Shown: positions 10,345 through 20,306 of the stretch, in pieces
Layout: the number at the start of each line of letters is the position of its first letter
Numbering within the stretch: position 1 is the first letter of the stretch
Assembly: GCF_949987515.2 (NCBI RefSeq)
Contig: NC_082698.1
Span: 26,998,070-27,062,069, forward strand
Reading direction: 5' to 3'
DNA from: Delphinus delphis
Taxonomy: Eukaryota; Chordata; Mammalia; Artiodactyla; Delphinidae
DNA length: 64,000 nucleotides
Program-made: the position numbers and the translations under genes
The notes under the pieces: generated by a model
Databases searched by the model: none
What the model was told of the DNA's origin: nothing
What the model saw: only the letters and a program-made list of their open reading frames with translations

Positions 10345-10650
10345 CCTCAGAGCCCCGGGCCGCAGTTAAGGTGACGAGATGCAGCAATTCTTTATGAACA
10401 TTTCATTCCTGCTCGCTACACGACGTAAATTAGATGGTGTGTTACATTCGGGCAATAAGAGAGATATGTCACCGTGACGCTGGCCCATTGGATGGAGAGG
10501 GTAATCCTGCCGTGAATTTCATTACTGCTTTTATATAGACAGAATTAGCTCGGTGACAGCGAGCCTGATTGTCTTTCACTAGGGGTTTGGCGAAGAGCTG
10601 AAAGGATTTCACCCTGATGTGCACACTACTGAGTGACCCGCTCACCAGCG
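10345..10650. promoter_or_regulatory. Strong candidate conserved noncoding element
   Basis: Seen: a sharp switch from C-rich sequence to a balanced, repeat-free stretch packed with homeodomain and PBX/MEIS-type words: TTCTTTATGAACATTTCATTCC, ACGACGTAAATTAGATGG, GAATTTCATTACTGCTTTTATATAG, GAATTAGCTCGG, CCTGATTGTC. It also has an inverted CCAAT box (CCCATTGGATGG). CpGs survive, which is unusual in methylated single-copy mammalian DNA. Inference: a deeply conserved developmental enhancer. I cannot test conservation here, and no gene neighbour is visible to name a target. Confidence 0.5.
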
Positions 10651-10907
10651 GCTCCGCTGATTGCTTTGCACCTTGCAGACCCGCGATTGGCTCAGCCTCT
10701 CTGCCGCCTCGCCTCCCTCCCTGGCCCCCAGTCCTCGCGCTTGGCTTTTTCTTGAAGCAAGAAGAAAGGAGACCTAATGGAGGAGTCACAAGGTCATGAA
10801 GGGAAATGTATGGGGGAAGGGCAAGGTGATAGAGTTAAAAAAAACAAAAATCAACAATCCCTTTCTGATCTGAGTCTCCTGGACAGAAGCTGTGGCCACT
10901 CACTCTT

Positions 10908-11192
10908 TTTTTTTTTATTTTTTTTATTTTTGGCTGTGTTGGGTCTTTGTTGTGGTATGCGGGCTTCTCATTGCGGTGGCTTCTCTTGTTGCGGAGCTCG
11001 GGCTCTAGGCGCATAGGCTTCAGTAGTTGTGGCACGTGGGCTTCAGTAGTTGTGGCACTCAGGCTCAGTAGTTGTGGCTCATGGGCTTAGTTGCTCCCCG
11101 GCACGTGGGATCTTCCCGGACCAGGGCTCGAACCCATGTGCCCTGCATTGGCAGGCGGATTCTTTAACCACTACGCCACCAAGGAAGCCCCA
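10908..11192 (-). mobile_element. CHR-family SINE, long subtype, with internal triplication and TSD
   Basis: A T-rich tail (10908-10931) is followed by GGCTGTGTTGGGTCTTTGTTG and the long CHR body, and ends with the complement of the head (CGCCACCAAGGAAGCCC). The internal unit GGCTTCAGTAGTTGTGGCAC occurs about three times between roughly 11019 and 11085. A perfect 13 bp TSD, GCCACTCACTCTT, lies at 10895-10907 and 11193-11205. The clean TSD indicates a comparatively young insertion. Confidence 0.95.
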
Positions 11193-11205
11193 GCCACTCA
11201 CTCTT

Positions 11206-12170
11206 GCCTCCCAGAAAAGAGCAAGAAGGACCGGGTCCCTGGGGCACATGCCCATGGCCCTCAGGGCAAAAGGGCAACTGGGTAGAGGCTGGTAGATCCT
11301 TGTGAGTCTCCCTGGCAGAGCCTCCCAAGCTGCCATCAGGTTCCTGTCCCTTTGCCTCTTGCATCTCTGGGTCTTTCCCCCTTAGTGGCTCAGGGCTCTT
11401 TCCCACCTCCTAGCCAGGGACACTTGTAAGAAACAAGAGCAAGAACCGTTGTCACTCCCAGCCTGCGGACCTAGCAATTCCAACTTGCAGGTGGCCTTCC
11501 ATTTCCCACGCTCACCTGATCCTGTCACAGCCCCACCCCCACCCTACCACATGTATTCATAACACTCTTCGGAGACTTCCGGAATCCTCAACAGGGCATA
11601 GATGGCCCAGCCGAGGGACTGCCTTCCTTCAGCTTGTTTCTGTGGGGTGGCCAGTTCTGAGAGCGTCAGCCCCCTCTCTGTTCTCTTGGCCTCCGCCTTG
11701 ATATCTCTCACCTTCTGCCACCTTGCCCACTCCTTCCCTCACCTCTGTCAATCCCTCAGCAAACAAAAGTCTTCTGCCAGGCCTTCCTGAGGCAGCTGGT
11801 GGCCCCTGGGGCTGGCCAGGTAGGTTGACCATTGGCCGGACCCCTGAAAGTTTCTCTTATGGCCCAGACCAGCCAGCTCTGTGGCCTCAGCGCTGGGAAG
11901 GATTAAAGCCACAGTCTCCCCTTTCCAGAGGGGGAGGAGGCTCCCTGGACCTCGGCAGAGCTGAGCAGGCTCTCAGGAGGCCTGGCACAGGGTCGCTGCA
12001 CCCTGACTCTTTCTGCCCGGGTACAGCGCACGGAGCTTTCCCTGCGGCCTCCCACCCCAGGCACCCTCAGCTCCAGTGGCCTGTCCTCCATGGAGCCCAG
12101 CGAGAGGGTTCCCTTAATGAATTACTCATGCAGTCACACTGAAGAATTTTACACTGAAATCCCTTCTCCA
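11206..12170. other. Single-copy, GC-moderate sequence, no gene recognised
   Basis: Several overlapping frames of 60-140 codons are Pro/Ser/Gly-rich and show no recognisable domain. The GC content explains them. No repeat is recognised with confidence. Confidence 0.4.
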
Positions 12171-12174
12171 TGAA

Positions 12175-12330
12175 GCCAAGGCTTAAGACTTCGATGCTGA
12201 AACTAAACTCCAACCCTACCTGTACGACAGCTGTATGACGAGGCAGGTCATTGCACCTCTCTGAACTTCAGTCTCCTCATCTTCAAAGGGAAAGTGGTAA
12301 CTGCTGGTGTGGAGGCCGCGCTGCAATGCC
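12175..12330 (+). mobile_element. MIR SINE fragment
   Basis: GCAGGTCATTGCACCTCTCTGAACTTCAGTCTCCTCATCTTCAAAGGG matches the MIR core segment (gcaagttacttaacctctctg...cagtttcctcatctgtaaaatgg) in order. A possible continuation, TTGTAAAGTGCCATGAGAAACACAGC, lies 440 bp further on, at about 12782-12807. Confidence 0.6.
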
Positions 12331-12859
12331 CTGCTTCCCTCAGTACTCAAGGACAGTCTCCAGGTGCTGCCCTGGCTTGGCAGCTTTCCTTGGAGCTGTC
12401 TCTGTCAAAAGGGAGCTGCCTCACTTAAGGTCATGCCCTTCCCCTGGGCAGCCTGCATCCAATGCCTGGTCATCCCCAGCATATGAAGGCCCAGCCCCCT
12501 CTCCCCGACCTGGGACAGTCCTGAAGGGCCATTCCAGCCTCAGAGCCCTCCCTGTGGTCCACTAAGGCCTTCTTTGAGACTGCAGCACAGCTCAACTTCT
12601 CATTCTGTTCAGTCCTGCTTCTTTCCAGTTCCATCCCTTGCACTTGTGACGATCCCAAGGGCACTCCCCAGTGAAGCTCCCGCACAGTAATCTCCACCCC
12701 AGAGTCTGCTTCCAGACCCAACCTGCAGGCAATTCAATTCCTGCCTACCTGCTGACTGGGCTACTACAAGGATGAAAGTGTTTTGTAAAGTGCCATGAGA
12801 AACACAGCTGCTGCCGTTTACCTTCATCATCATCATTGTCCTCTCCATCATCTTCACAG

Positions 12860-14045
12860 CAGAGCCTGCCCAGCTGGTGTGATGAGGTTCACATACTTTG
12901 GAAGTCCAGTAAATGAACACCCAGCCTTCTTTTTTCTCCTAAGGACAAGGTCCTTTGCATTCTTCCTTTTATCTTCTGATTAGAATGACCTTCCCAAATT
13001 GGCCAGACTCCCTCAGAAAGCCAGCTGTGGTCCTAAGGATCTAGGGGTTCAGATTGGTGCAGTTCTGTTACCCACAACTCATTCTCTGCACCAAGAATCA
13101 GTGAGCTAAGTGCCCATTGGATTCTCTCTCCTACATTCTCCAGATGCCTTATTCTAGCTGCGCTTCCCACTATTTATTTAAAGCATGTACTTTCTTCCTG
13201 TAGACCAAAGCATCCATCCCTAGCGGGTGGCAACAGGTCTTAAGTGAGGCCTAAGGGGAGGGTCTCCTCTCCTAGAGCTAAAATTTCCTTCCTTCTGGGC
13301 CATGTTTACAGCCCCCCAAATAAAGAAAGCCTGGGATCCCTCTCTCTTAGGGAACAGGCAATGGTCCCAGATTATTGTTACCCTTCTAAGTATTCCCACA
13401 CTGTCTCACTACTGGGCCCACAGCCTTGTCAGCGTTTTGGAGTGGAACGGCAGGTAGGGACGCTGCCAGCTGAATCAGATCTCCAACCCAGTCCCTATTC
13501 CTGGGCCCTGCCTTACCCCGAATCTGTGCTCCTCAGGAGTACAACGTCCTGCATCTCTCTTCTGGAGCTTTCCCTGCGTCCTCCCACAAGGTTGCAGACA
13601 TTGCGCAGGGAGCCAGGAATATGGAAGATGGAGGTTCCTCACCCCACTCTCATCCTGATGTCACAGACCTCATTTTCTGATACTAATTGGTTGCCATGGA
13701 AACAAGTTCATTAAAGTGCATGATGACTTGAGGTGGTGACAGGGAGAGCCATAAGAGCAAGCTCTGCCACGAAGAATCCACAGAGCCCCTCAGAATCAAG
13801 CAGGGCTGCCCAGAGTCCCTATCCTCTGCTGGTACATTTGCCTCACATATAAGGAGAAAAGTCTGTCTTGTCTTTGAGTAGGGAGATCTTGCTGCAAAGT
13901 CAGAGATAGTCCAGAGCAAGAAAAACCAGCCACTTACCCTGGAATAAATGGATATCACATATGATGTGGACACCTCTATTTCAGTCTTAGGTCAGAAGTC
14001 ATCTCTTCTAAGAAACTGTCCTTAACTATCTAATCTCCCATCCCC
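12860..14045. other. Single-copy sequence, no gene recognised
   Basis: It contains a 156-codon open frame at 13244-13714 with no recognisable domain. No repeat family is recognised. AT-rich words around 13680-13730 (TACTAATTGGTTGCCATGG, TCATTAAAGTGCATGATGAC) could be regulatory: GTTGCCATGGAAAC resembles an RFX X-box half. The evidence is thin. Confidence 0.35.
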
Positions 14046-14046
14046 A

Positions 14047-14047
<1 letters not shown>

Positions 14048-14097
<50 letters not shown>

Positions 14098-14112
14098 ACA
14101 CACACACATGGA
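14048..14112. repeat. Compound microsatellite (TC)n(AC)n
   Basis: About 27 bp of TC dinucleotides are followed by about 20 bp of AC, then broken ACACAC units to about 14120. It has the same architecture as the larger tract at 4078. Confidence 0.95.
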
Positions 14113-14156
14113 CACACACATTCCCCTTACTACTTACTCACCCTAGAGCTTACACA

Positions 14157-14270
14157 TTCTTTCAATCATTCATTCAACAAGTACTGATGAGCCTCTGGTG
14201 TGTTGTAAACCCTAGGGATACAGCCAGGAGCTGACAGGGCCCTGCCTTATGGAGCTCACTGTCAACATCT
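14157..14270 (-). mobile_element. L2 LINE 3' end, antisense
   Basis: CATTCTTTCAATCATTCATTCAACAAGTACTGATGAGCCTC, then GGGATACAGCCAGGAGCTGACAGGGCCCTGCCTTATGGAGCTCAC, matches the complement of the L2 3' end in both order and spacing. Confidence 0.8.
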
Positions 14271-15041
14271 TATACCATGTCCTTCTATACTCACATGCTC
14301 AACCCTTTAATATGCATCTCTGGGTTTTCTTTTTTCATTCCAGTTCCCCAAATGTGGTGAGCTCTCTGGTTGCTGGTAGGGCGGGGTACAATTTGCTTTT
14401 TATCCCCTCTACCCATGGGCTTTCCAAGAGTGGAGACTTTGAGCCTATTAATATACAACCTTGCCTAACACTAAACCAAGATTTGGGGCCCCTCAGCCTC
14501 CCATGTCACTCCATTGCTCCCAGCACCAGCCTTCCAAGGACCTTGGATTCTTCCATTCTCTTTCAAGGCCAAGGAGCAGAGGAATAGATAGGACTTGAGA
14601 ATGAGAGCAGAAAGGTGTGTCTGCTGTGTGTCTACTGGAGCATATACACAGGCACCAGATGCACGGCTGGGACTTCATACATCTGTGTCCTGCCATCATG
14701 CGTGTGCACTTATGTTGGCCAATATCTGTGACTTCTAAATTGGCCAGTACAAGGGTGTGAGCAGGTCTGTGATTCCACTTATGAGCGTGAGTGAGCATGT
14801 GTTCAGGGAAGGGGAATTTAGGGGTATGTGTCTATGTGTGTTTTTTCCAAATGCTTGGCTTTTTTCAAAATCGCTAAGAGCACTACTGTCATTTATGGGG
14901 TTTAAAATGTCAGAACAGGGCCCTCAGGGAGGCAGGGGAGATTAAACTGCAAACAGTGAAGGTTATAGATGACGTTTCTGATAGGCTGACAGGCGGACTC
15001 AAATGATGCCACACTTTAGCAATCATTTAAACACATACACT

Positions 15042-15076
15042 CATACACACACACGCACACACACACACACACACAG
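15042..15076. repeat. (AC)n microsatellite, interrupted
   Basis: CACTCATACACACACACGCACAC... runs into about ten uninterrupted AC units. It lies 110 bp before the larger TG tract. Confidence 0.9.
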
Positions 15077-15186
15077 AGATCATCTCTCCATATTTTAACG
15101 GCATATTCTGAAGGCTAAAAACATAAAAGGCCAAGTCTAGAGAACCAAGGCTCTGCTTTCAGAACCCAGCCAGCAGCTGTCTGGTC

Positions 15187-15187
<1 letters not shown>

Positions 15188-15250
<63 letters not shown>
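15188..15250. repeat. (TG)31 microsatellite
   Basis: About 63 bp of perfect TG dinucleotide without interruption. Perfect tracts of this length are prone to slippage and Z-DNA, so allele length probably varies. Confidence 0.98.
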
Positions 15251-15253
<3 letters not shown>

Positions 15254-15302
15254 CACTCAAGTGCACCTACTGTGCCAAGTGAACACATGTGCTTAATTGT
15301 TT

Positions 15303-15631
15303 TGGGGTCTTTTTTAAATAAATTTATTTATTTTTAGTTATTTATTATTTTTGGCTGCGTTGGGTCTTCGTTGCTGCGTGCGGGCTTGCTCTAGTTGCGG
15401 CGAGTGGGGTCTATTCGTTGCAGTGCGTGGGCTTCTCATTGCGATGGCTTCTCTTGTTGCGGAGCATGGGCTCTAGGCATGCGGGCTTCAGTAGCTGTGG
15501 CTCGCGGGCTCTAGAGCGCAAGCTCAGTAGTTGTGGCGCATGGGCTTAGTTGCTCTGCGTCATGTGGTATCTTCCTGGACCAGGGCTTGAACCCATGTCC
15601 CCTGCATTGGCAGGCGCCACCAGGGATACCC
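15303..15631 (-). mobile_element. Inner CHR SINE, long subtype, nested in the tail of another
   Basis: A T-rich tail (15308-15352) and GGCTGCGTTGGGTCTTCGTTGCTGCG body end with CGCCACCAGGGATACCC. The stretch that normally reads GGATTCTTAACCACTG before the head is missing, a small internal deletion. Its probable TSD is ATTGTTTTGG (15296-15305) and ATTGTTTTTG (15632-15641), which lies inside the T-rich tail of the next SINE. Confidence 0.88.
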
Positions 15632-15636
15632 ATTGT

Positions 15637-15932
15637 TTTTGTTTTTTATTTATTTATTTATTTTTGGCTGCATTGGGTCTTCATTGCTGCGTGTGGGCTT
15701 TCTCTAGTTGCGGCGAGCGGGGGCTAGTCTTCGTTGTGGTGTGCAGGCTTCTCATTGCGGTGGCTTCTCTTGTTGCGGAGTATGGGCTCTAGGCGCGTGG
15801 GCTTCAGTGGTTGTGACACACGGGCTTAGTTGCTCCGCGGCATGTGGGATCTTCCTGGACCAGGGCTCGAACCCATGTCCCCTGTGTTGGCAGGCAGATT
15901 CTTAACCACTGTGCCACCAGGGAAGTCCCTTG
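15637..15932 (-). mobile_element. Outer CHR SINE, long subtype
   Basis: The tail (TTTTTGTTTTTTATTTATTTATTTATTTTT), GGCTGCATTGGGTCTTCATTG, full body and CCACTGTGCCACCAGGGAAGTCCC head are all present. Its TSD spans both elements: TGTGCTTAATTGT at 15288-15300 and TGTGCTTATTTGT at 15933-15945, with one mismatch. This SINE therefore inserted first and the copy at 15303-15631 landed in its A-rich tail later. Confidence 0.92.
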
Positions 15933-16034
15933 TGTGCTTATTTGTATATTAGTGTCTGTATAGGTTAATTCCACCTCACTTTTATATAGTGCCCTATATA
16001 ATTAACAAAATATACCACATTTAACAGTCTACCT

Positions 16035-16195
16035 GTATAAAGTAGGCAGGGTCAAGGTTACTATCCCCATTTTACAGATATAAGAAAACTGAGGCTCAAA
16101 GAGGTTCTATGGGCTGCTCAAAGAGGTCCGATGGGCTGCCCAAGCCCACCAGCTAGGAAATGATAAAGTGAAGGTTAGAAACAGAGTCTTTTCAT
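16035..16195 (-). mobile_element. MIR SINE, antisense
   Basis: CTATCCCCATTTTACAGATATAAGAAAACTGAGGCTCAAAGAGGTT, followed by CCCAAGCCCACCAGCTAGGAAATGATAAAGTGAAGGTTAGAAACAGAG, follows the complement of MIR. A local duplication of GGTTCTATGGGCTGC(T)CAAAGAGGTCCGATGGGCTGCCCA lies at about 16102-16142. Confidence 0.8.
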
Positions 16196-16219
16196 ACTTA
16201 TCCAGACCTCTTTTCTTGA

Positions 16220-16382
16220 GGTTTCTCAACTCTGGCTACTTTAAAATCCCCTGGGGAGCTTTTAAAACCCATCAATGCCTGAGCCCTACCCCCGGAGATT
16301 CTGATCCAGTTGTTCTGAAGGTGGTCTTTGTGGTATATTTTAAAATTCTAACATGCAGACTGGTTGAGAACCACTGCTTCCG
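16220..16382 (+). mobile_element. MER5A-like hAT DNA transposon fossil
   Basis: GGTTTCTCAACTCTGGCTACTTTAAAATCCCCTGGGGAGCTTTTAAAACCC...GATTCTGATCCAGTTGTTCTG...GGTTGAGAACCACTGC matches the layout of MER5A, including the terminal inverted ends (GGTTTCTCAACTC and GGTTGAGAACCAC). It is non-autonomous and ancient. Confidence 0.8.
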
Positions 16383-16914
16383 GGCCTGGCGAAGTCAGGC
16401 AGGAGCTGCGCACAGGGGCGCCCCAGGTATCTAATTAGGCTCACATCCCCTCCATGTGAACGTGGATTCCAGTCTCTTTCCTCCTCAGGGTCTATCTTGG
16501 CATCAACTTCCCAGGAAGACTTACTTCCCAGGATGATAAGAGCCTCTATTTCTTCTGCATCACCCCAACTCCCCACTCCCTTCCAGACTGTGGAGACTTA
16601 AAAGGATGCTCAGCTCAGCCTGATGAATGAAGAGGCTACCGGCCATGTGCTCACAGTTGTGGCCACCCGGTAAGGGGCAGAACATGTGGTCTCACCAAGA
16701 GGGAGGAGAACCAGCTCCACCTGGCCCATCAGCCAGAGGAAGGCCAGAGAGGTGAGAGGCAGCTGCCTTAGTAACAAAGGACGAGAGAAAAAAGGGAAAG
16801 AGACAGAAAGAAGGGAAGAGACAAGATAACAGCTGGCCCCCTTTGAAGGCTGTACAGACCAGCAAACTGCTAAAGTCACGGGCAGTGCTCACCTCACTCA
16901 GCCTTCTGCAAAAG

Positions 16915-17170
16915 AGGTGGTCTAGCAGAGCAATTAGGAGCACAGACTCAGGTAGTCACCTGCCTGGGCTTGAATCCTGGTTTCTGGTTACTAGTTATGT
17001 GACTTTGGGCAAGTACTTAATATCCCTGTGCCTCGGTTTACTTATCTTTAAAATGGCAATGATAATAATAGGACCTGCCTCATCGAGTCTCTGGGAGGAT
17101 TCAGTGAGTTCATGTAAAGTCCCCAACATAGCATAAGTGCTGGGTAGGGTTCAACCGTTGCTATTCTGCA
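16915..17170 (+). mobile_element. MIR SINE, near full length
   Basis: GCAATTAGGAGCACAGACTCAGG...CCTGGGCTTGAATCCTGG...AGTTATGTGACTTTGGGCAAGTACTTAATATCCCTGTGCCTCGGTTTACTTATCTTTAAAATGGCAATGATAATAATAGGACC follows MIR from the tRNA-like head through the core to the 3' part. One of the better preserved MIRs in the window. Confidence 0.9.
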
Positions 17171-17274
17171 TCATTTGATGCTTTGGAATACTCCCTCCTT
17201 GAAACTCTTCCTATCTTCCTGAACATTCCTTCTCGGCCTTCTCTGCTAGCCCTGTTCCTCTGCCCTCCCTCTGA

Positions 17275-17435
17275 GTCATTGGTTCTCAGCCTCAACTTCA
17301 TTTTAGAATCACCTGAGGAACTTTTACAGCTCATGTCCAGAGATTCAGATCTAGTTGGTCTGGGGTGGGGCTCAGACACTAGTGTTTTTCAAGTTCCCTG
17401 GCTCATCGAAATGTGCTACCAAGGCTGAAAACCAC
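17275..17435 (+). mobile_element. MER5A-like hAT DNA transposon fossil
   Basis: TTGGTTCTCAGCCTCAACTTCATTTTAGAATCACCTGAGGAAC, GATTCAGATCTAGTTGGTCTGGGGTGGGGCTCAG and GGCTGAAAACCACTCC keep the MER5A order and the inverted ends. Second copy of this family within 1.1 kb. Confidence 0.85.
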
Positions 17436-17508
17436 TCCTCTAAGTGTTGATACTCCCTAGGACTCTATTCTTGGCCTTCTTCTCTCCTCACGTGTCTTTC
17501 TTTTTTTT

Positions 17509-17720
17509 TTTTTCTTTTTTTTTTTTTTGCGGTACGCGGGCCTCTCACTGCTGTGGCCTCTCCCGTTGCGGAGCACAGGCTCCAGACGCGCAGGCCCAGC
17601 GGCCATGGCTCACAGGCCCAGCCACTCCGCGGCATGTGGGATCTTCCTGGACCGGGGCACGAACCCGCGTCCCCTGCATTGGCAAGCAGACCCTCAACCA
17701 CTGCGCCACCAGGGAAGCCC
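17509..17720 (-). mobile_element. Young CHR SINE, short subtype, nested in an older SINE tail
   Basis: A T-rich tail is followed by GCGGTACGCGGGCCTCTCACTGC and the short-subtype body, ending in the complement of the head (TGCGCCACCAGGGAAGCCC). A perfect 16 bp TSD, TGTCTTTCTTTTTTTT, is at 17493-17508 and 17721-17736. Its target was the A-rich end of the older SINE composite that runs to 18008. Confidence 0.96.
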
Positions 17721-17736
17721 TGTCTTTCTTTTTTTT

Positions 17737-18008
17737 AATAATCACCTGCAATTGTTTAACATCACAGCTTTTTTAAAAAATTAATTAATTAATTTGGCTG
17801 CAGTGGGTCTTAGTTGCTGCGTGCAGGCTCTTTGTTGCAGTGCACAGGCTTCTCTCTAGTTGCAGCAGAGCATGCGGGCTCAGTAGTTGCAGCGCACAGG
17901 CTTAGTTGCCCCGCGGCATGTGGGATCTTAGTTCCCTAGCCAGGGATCGAACCCGCGTCCCCTGCAGTGGAAGGTGGATTTTTAACCACTGGACCACCAG
18001 GGAAGTCC
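17737..18008 (-). mobile_element. Older CHR SINE with possible 3' transduced segment
   Basis: The SINE body spans about 17792-18008 (GGCTGCAGTGGGTCTTAGTTGC ... GGACCACCAGGGAAGTCCC). An A/T-rich tail lies at 17769-17793. On its 3' side (left here) is about 35 bp of non-SINE sequence (17737-17770), then a second A-tail at about 17501-17508 split by the younger SINE. The outer TSD is CTCTCCTCACGTGTCTTTC at 17482-17500 and CTCTCCTCATGTGTCTTTC at 18009-18027, with one mismatch, so the extra sequence came in with the insertion. Confidence 0.82.
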
Positions 18009-18029
18009 CTCTCCTCATGTGTCTTTCCC

Positions 18030-19070
18030 AAGTAATTGACCTCCTTCCCATGGCTGTAATTACCATTCATATGCTGGTGACCCTCAAATCCATATACCCT
18101 GACAAGACTTCTCTCACACACACATATTTCCAACTCCCTGCTAGACATCTTAGTTTCCAAATGTATGGAGGTAAAATTGTTCTTAATATTCTCTTAACCT
18201 CCTGGGTATCTTTACTGAGATGTACTCTAGGTTTCCCAAGTACAAGTCTCAATCAGAACTCAGTATTCTGCACTCTCCCCAAACCCATTCCACTCCTTCT
18301 GTTCCCCATCTCTGTCACTTCCAACCATTCACCCAAGGCGGTTATCCAGGAATCCTCTCCCTCATCACCTCCCTCATCCAACCAGGTACAAAATCCTGTC
18401 AATTGCCTTGTAAGGCTCTCCCCAGTCTCACTCCTCAGGACCCCCACCACCACTGTAACAGCTCAGGTCCTCTTTGTCTCTTGCCTGCACAATTGTAAGG
18501 GCCTCCTCATTGGTCTCCCAGCCTCCAGCATTTTTGGCTGCATCCTTCTCCCCTTCTCTTCATCATCCTCAGAGCTACCTTTCTGAAATGCAAGTCATTC
18601 CACTGCTAATGCCCTTCCGGATAAAAGCACAACTTCGCATGGGCCCTTTACTATCTGTCCCCTTCCCCTGGCCTCCCCCAAAGTGACCTCTCTACCCCAC
18701 CTTCTGTACAGCAGTTCTCCAAATGTGCCAGGCTGTTTGATGCCTCAAGGCTTTTGCATATGCTGTTCCCCCACCTTACATGCCCTTCCTTCTCTTCCCC
18801 CTCCCATTTTGCCCACATTTACAAACTAGCTGAAGCACCAGTTCCTCTAGGAAGTGTTACCTGAATGTTACCTCAGGTTGAACTGACCACTGGTTTTTTT
18901 TTTGTCTTCACTGCACCCTGTAATTGTCTCTATTATGTTGTCTCTCACTCTATTTTACTTCTTTGTTTTCATGCCTGACTCCCCCACTGGACTGTGGCAT
19001 CTGGAAGAATCGGACCATGTCTTATTTGCCTTTGAGAAGAGGCGTGAGGAGGGAGGAGAGCAGACTCTAA
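18030..19070 (+). mobile_element. L2 LINE 3' portion, about 1 kb
   Basis: Words matching the L2 3' half appear in order: CTCAAATCCATATACC, TTCCAACTCCCTGCTAGACATCT, TGCCTGCACAATTGTAAGGGCCTCCTCATTGGTCTCCC, GAAATGCAAGTCATTCCACTGC, CTTTTGCATATGCTGTTCCC, GAAGTGTTACCTG, and CTCCCCCACTGGACTGTGGCATC. A 226-codon frame at 17906-18586 joins the upstream SINE to this L2 and is a repeat artefact. This is the longest L2 in the window. It shows no intact coding capacity. Confidence 0.88.
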
Positions 19071-19822
19071 GTTCCACGGGCTAAAGCACTTAGTTAAGAG
19101 TGCTTTGGCTTATGGCTCTGGATTTTGAAGGGTAGCTTCCTTTCTCCTGGAGCCAAGCAGAGAGGCTAGGTATGAGCAAAGAGACCCAAATAAACCACTG
19201 GCCAGAAACCGTGCCCCTAGGTTCCTCCTCTGGGTCTGCCTCTCCAGGCCCCAGAGCTGGAAGCTCTGATTGTCTGGCCTTCATGGCCCAACTGAGGTTA
19301 GTAGAGTCTTCTTTCCCTTCTTTCATCTGAGATTAGGTTGGGAATACCTCCAAAGGAATCTTCAGAGAGAAACCAAGGAAAACTAAAAGCAAGCAAGCAA
19401 ACAAACAGACCAACCCATAAGCGCTTAGAAACACAGCAATGGACAGAATGCAGATGTCTGATTCTAATTTGTCACCCCTGCCTTAGGGAGCACATTCGAG
19501 AGTCGCCTTCTGGACACTGTCACCTTTGCCTAAGACAGCGCATTCAAAAGCCAGCTTCTCTCACCACTCCTACCCAGGGAAGGGGCTAAGCAGGAATCCT
19601 AGTCCCACCCCTTTTCAGCTAGGTGGGCAGCTGAAAAGGTGCAAGCCAACGTTTTACAGCCAGAGAAATTAAAGCAAGCCCCCACCCTAGACAGAAGTGA
19701 TAGGTCAAGGCCATCAGTGGTCCAGAACAATAGAAAGGGTCAGAGCCCAGGGAATAACCCCAGGACACCCAGGGCAGTGTGTGCTTCATTCATGGCGGGA
19801 TCTGCCATGCCCGACCCTTAAT

Positions 19823-20065
19823 TGCTAATATTTCTAGAGCCCTTGCCATACGTCAGCACTGTGCCAGCACTATCTTAGCCTGAGTAACCCCCACAACAAT
19901 CCTATAAGTAAGGATAATTATTATTGCTGTTACAGATGAGGAAACTGAGTCTCAGAGAGGCTAAGTGACTTTTCCAAGGTCATTAAGCCTTGGAAAGGTG
20001 GCTAAGCTAGGACCCAAACTCAATCTGACTCCAAAAACCCAGGCTTATAATCTCCATGGTGTACT
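19823..20065 (-). mobile_element. MIR SINE, antisense
   Basis: AATCCTATAAGTAAGGATAATTATTATTGCTGTTACAGATGAGGAAACTGAGTCTCAGAGAGGCTAAGTGAC matches the complement of the MIR core. GCTAAGCTAGGACCCAAACTCAATCTGACTCCAAA matches the complement of the head side. Confidence 0.9.
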
Positions 20066-20099
20066 GCTTAATATATATGGCAGGTGATTATTCAATATT

Positions 20100-20306
20100 T
20101 GCCGATAGTAATAATAATGGCTAACATTTATTGAACAATGTGCCAAACACGGTGTTAAGCACTTTATATACATTATTTTGTTCACTAGATAGGTACTATT
20201 ATTATTCCCATTTTATAGATGAGGTCCCTGAAGCTTAGAGAAGTTAAGAGCATTGTCCACAGCCTCAAAGCTAGTAGGTGAAAGAACTGGAATACAAACC
20301 CAGGGA
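20100..20306 (-). mobile_element. MIR SINE, antisense, second copy
   Basis: AATGGCTAACATTTATTGAACAATGTGCCAAACACGGTGTTAAGCACTTTATATAC, then CCCATTTTATAGATGAGGTCCCTGAAGCTTAGAGAAGTTAAG, then CAAAGCTAGTAGGTGAAAGAACTGG. Same orientation as the copy 40 bp upstream but independently diverged, so two insertions rather than a recent duplication. Confidence 0.9.

Noticed and set aside
13244..13714. 156-codon plus-strand frame
   Set aside because: No domain, no splice or promoter context, ordinary unique DNA; length is within chance for the local composition.
17906..18586. 226-codon open frame on the plus strand
   Set aside because: It starts in a SINE and continues into an antisense-free L2 fragment, so it is stitched from two unrelated repeats.
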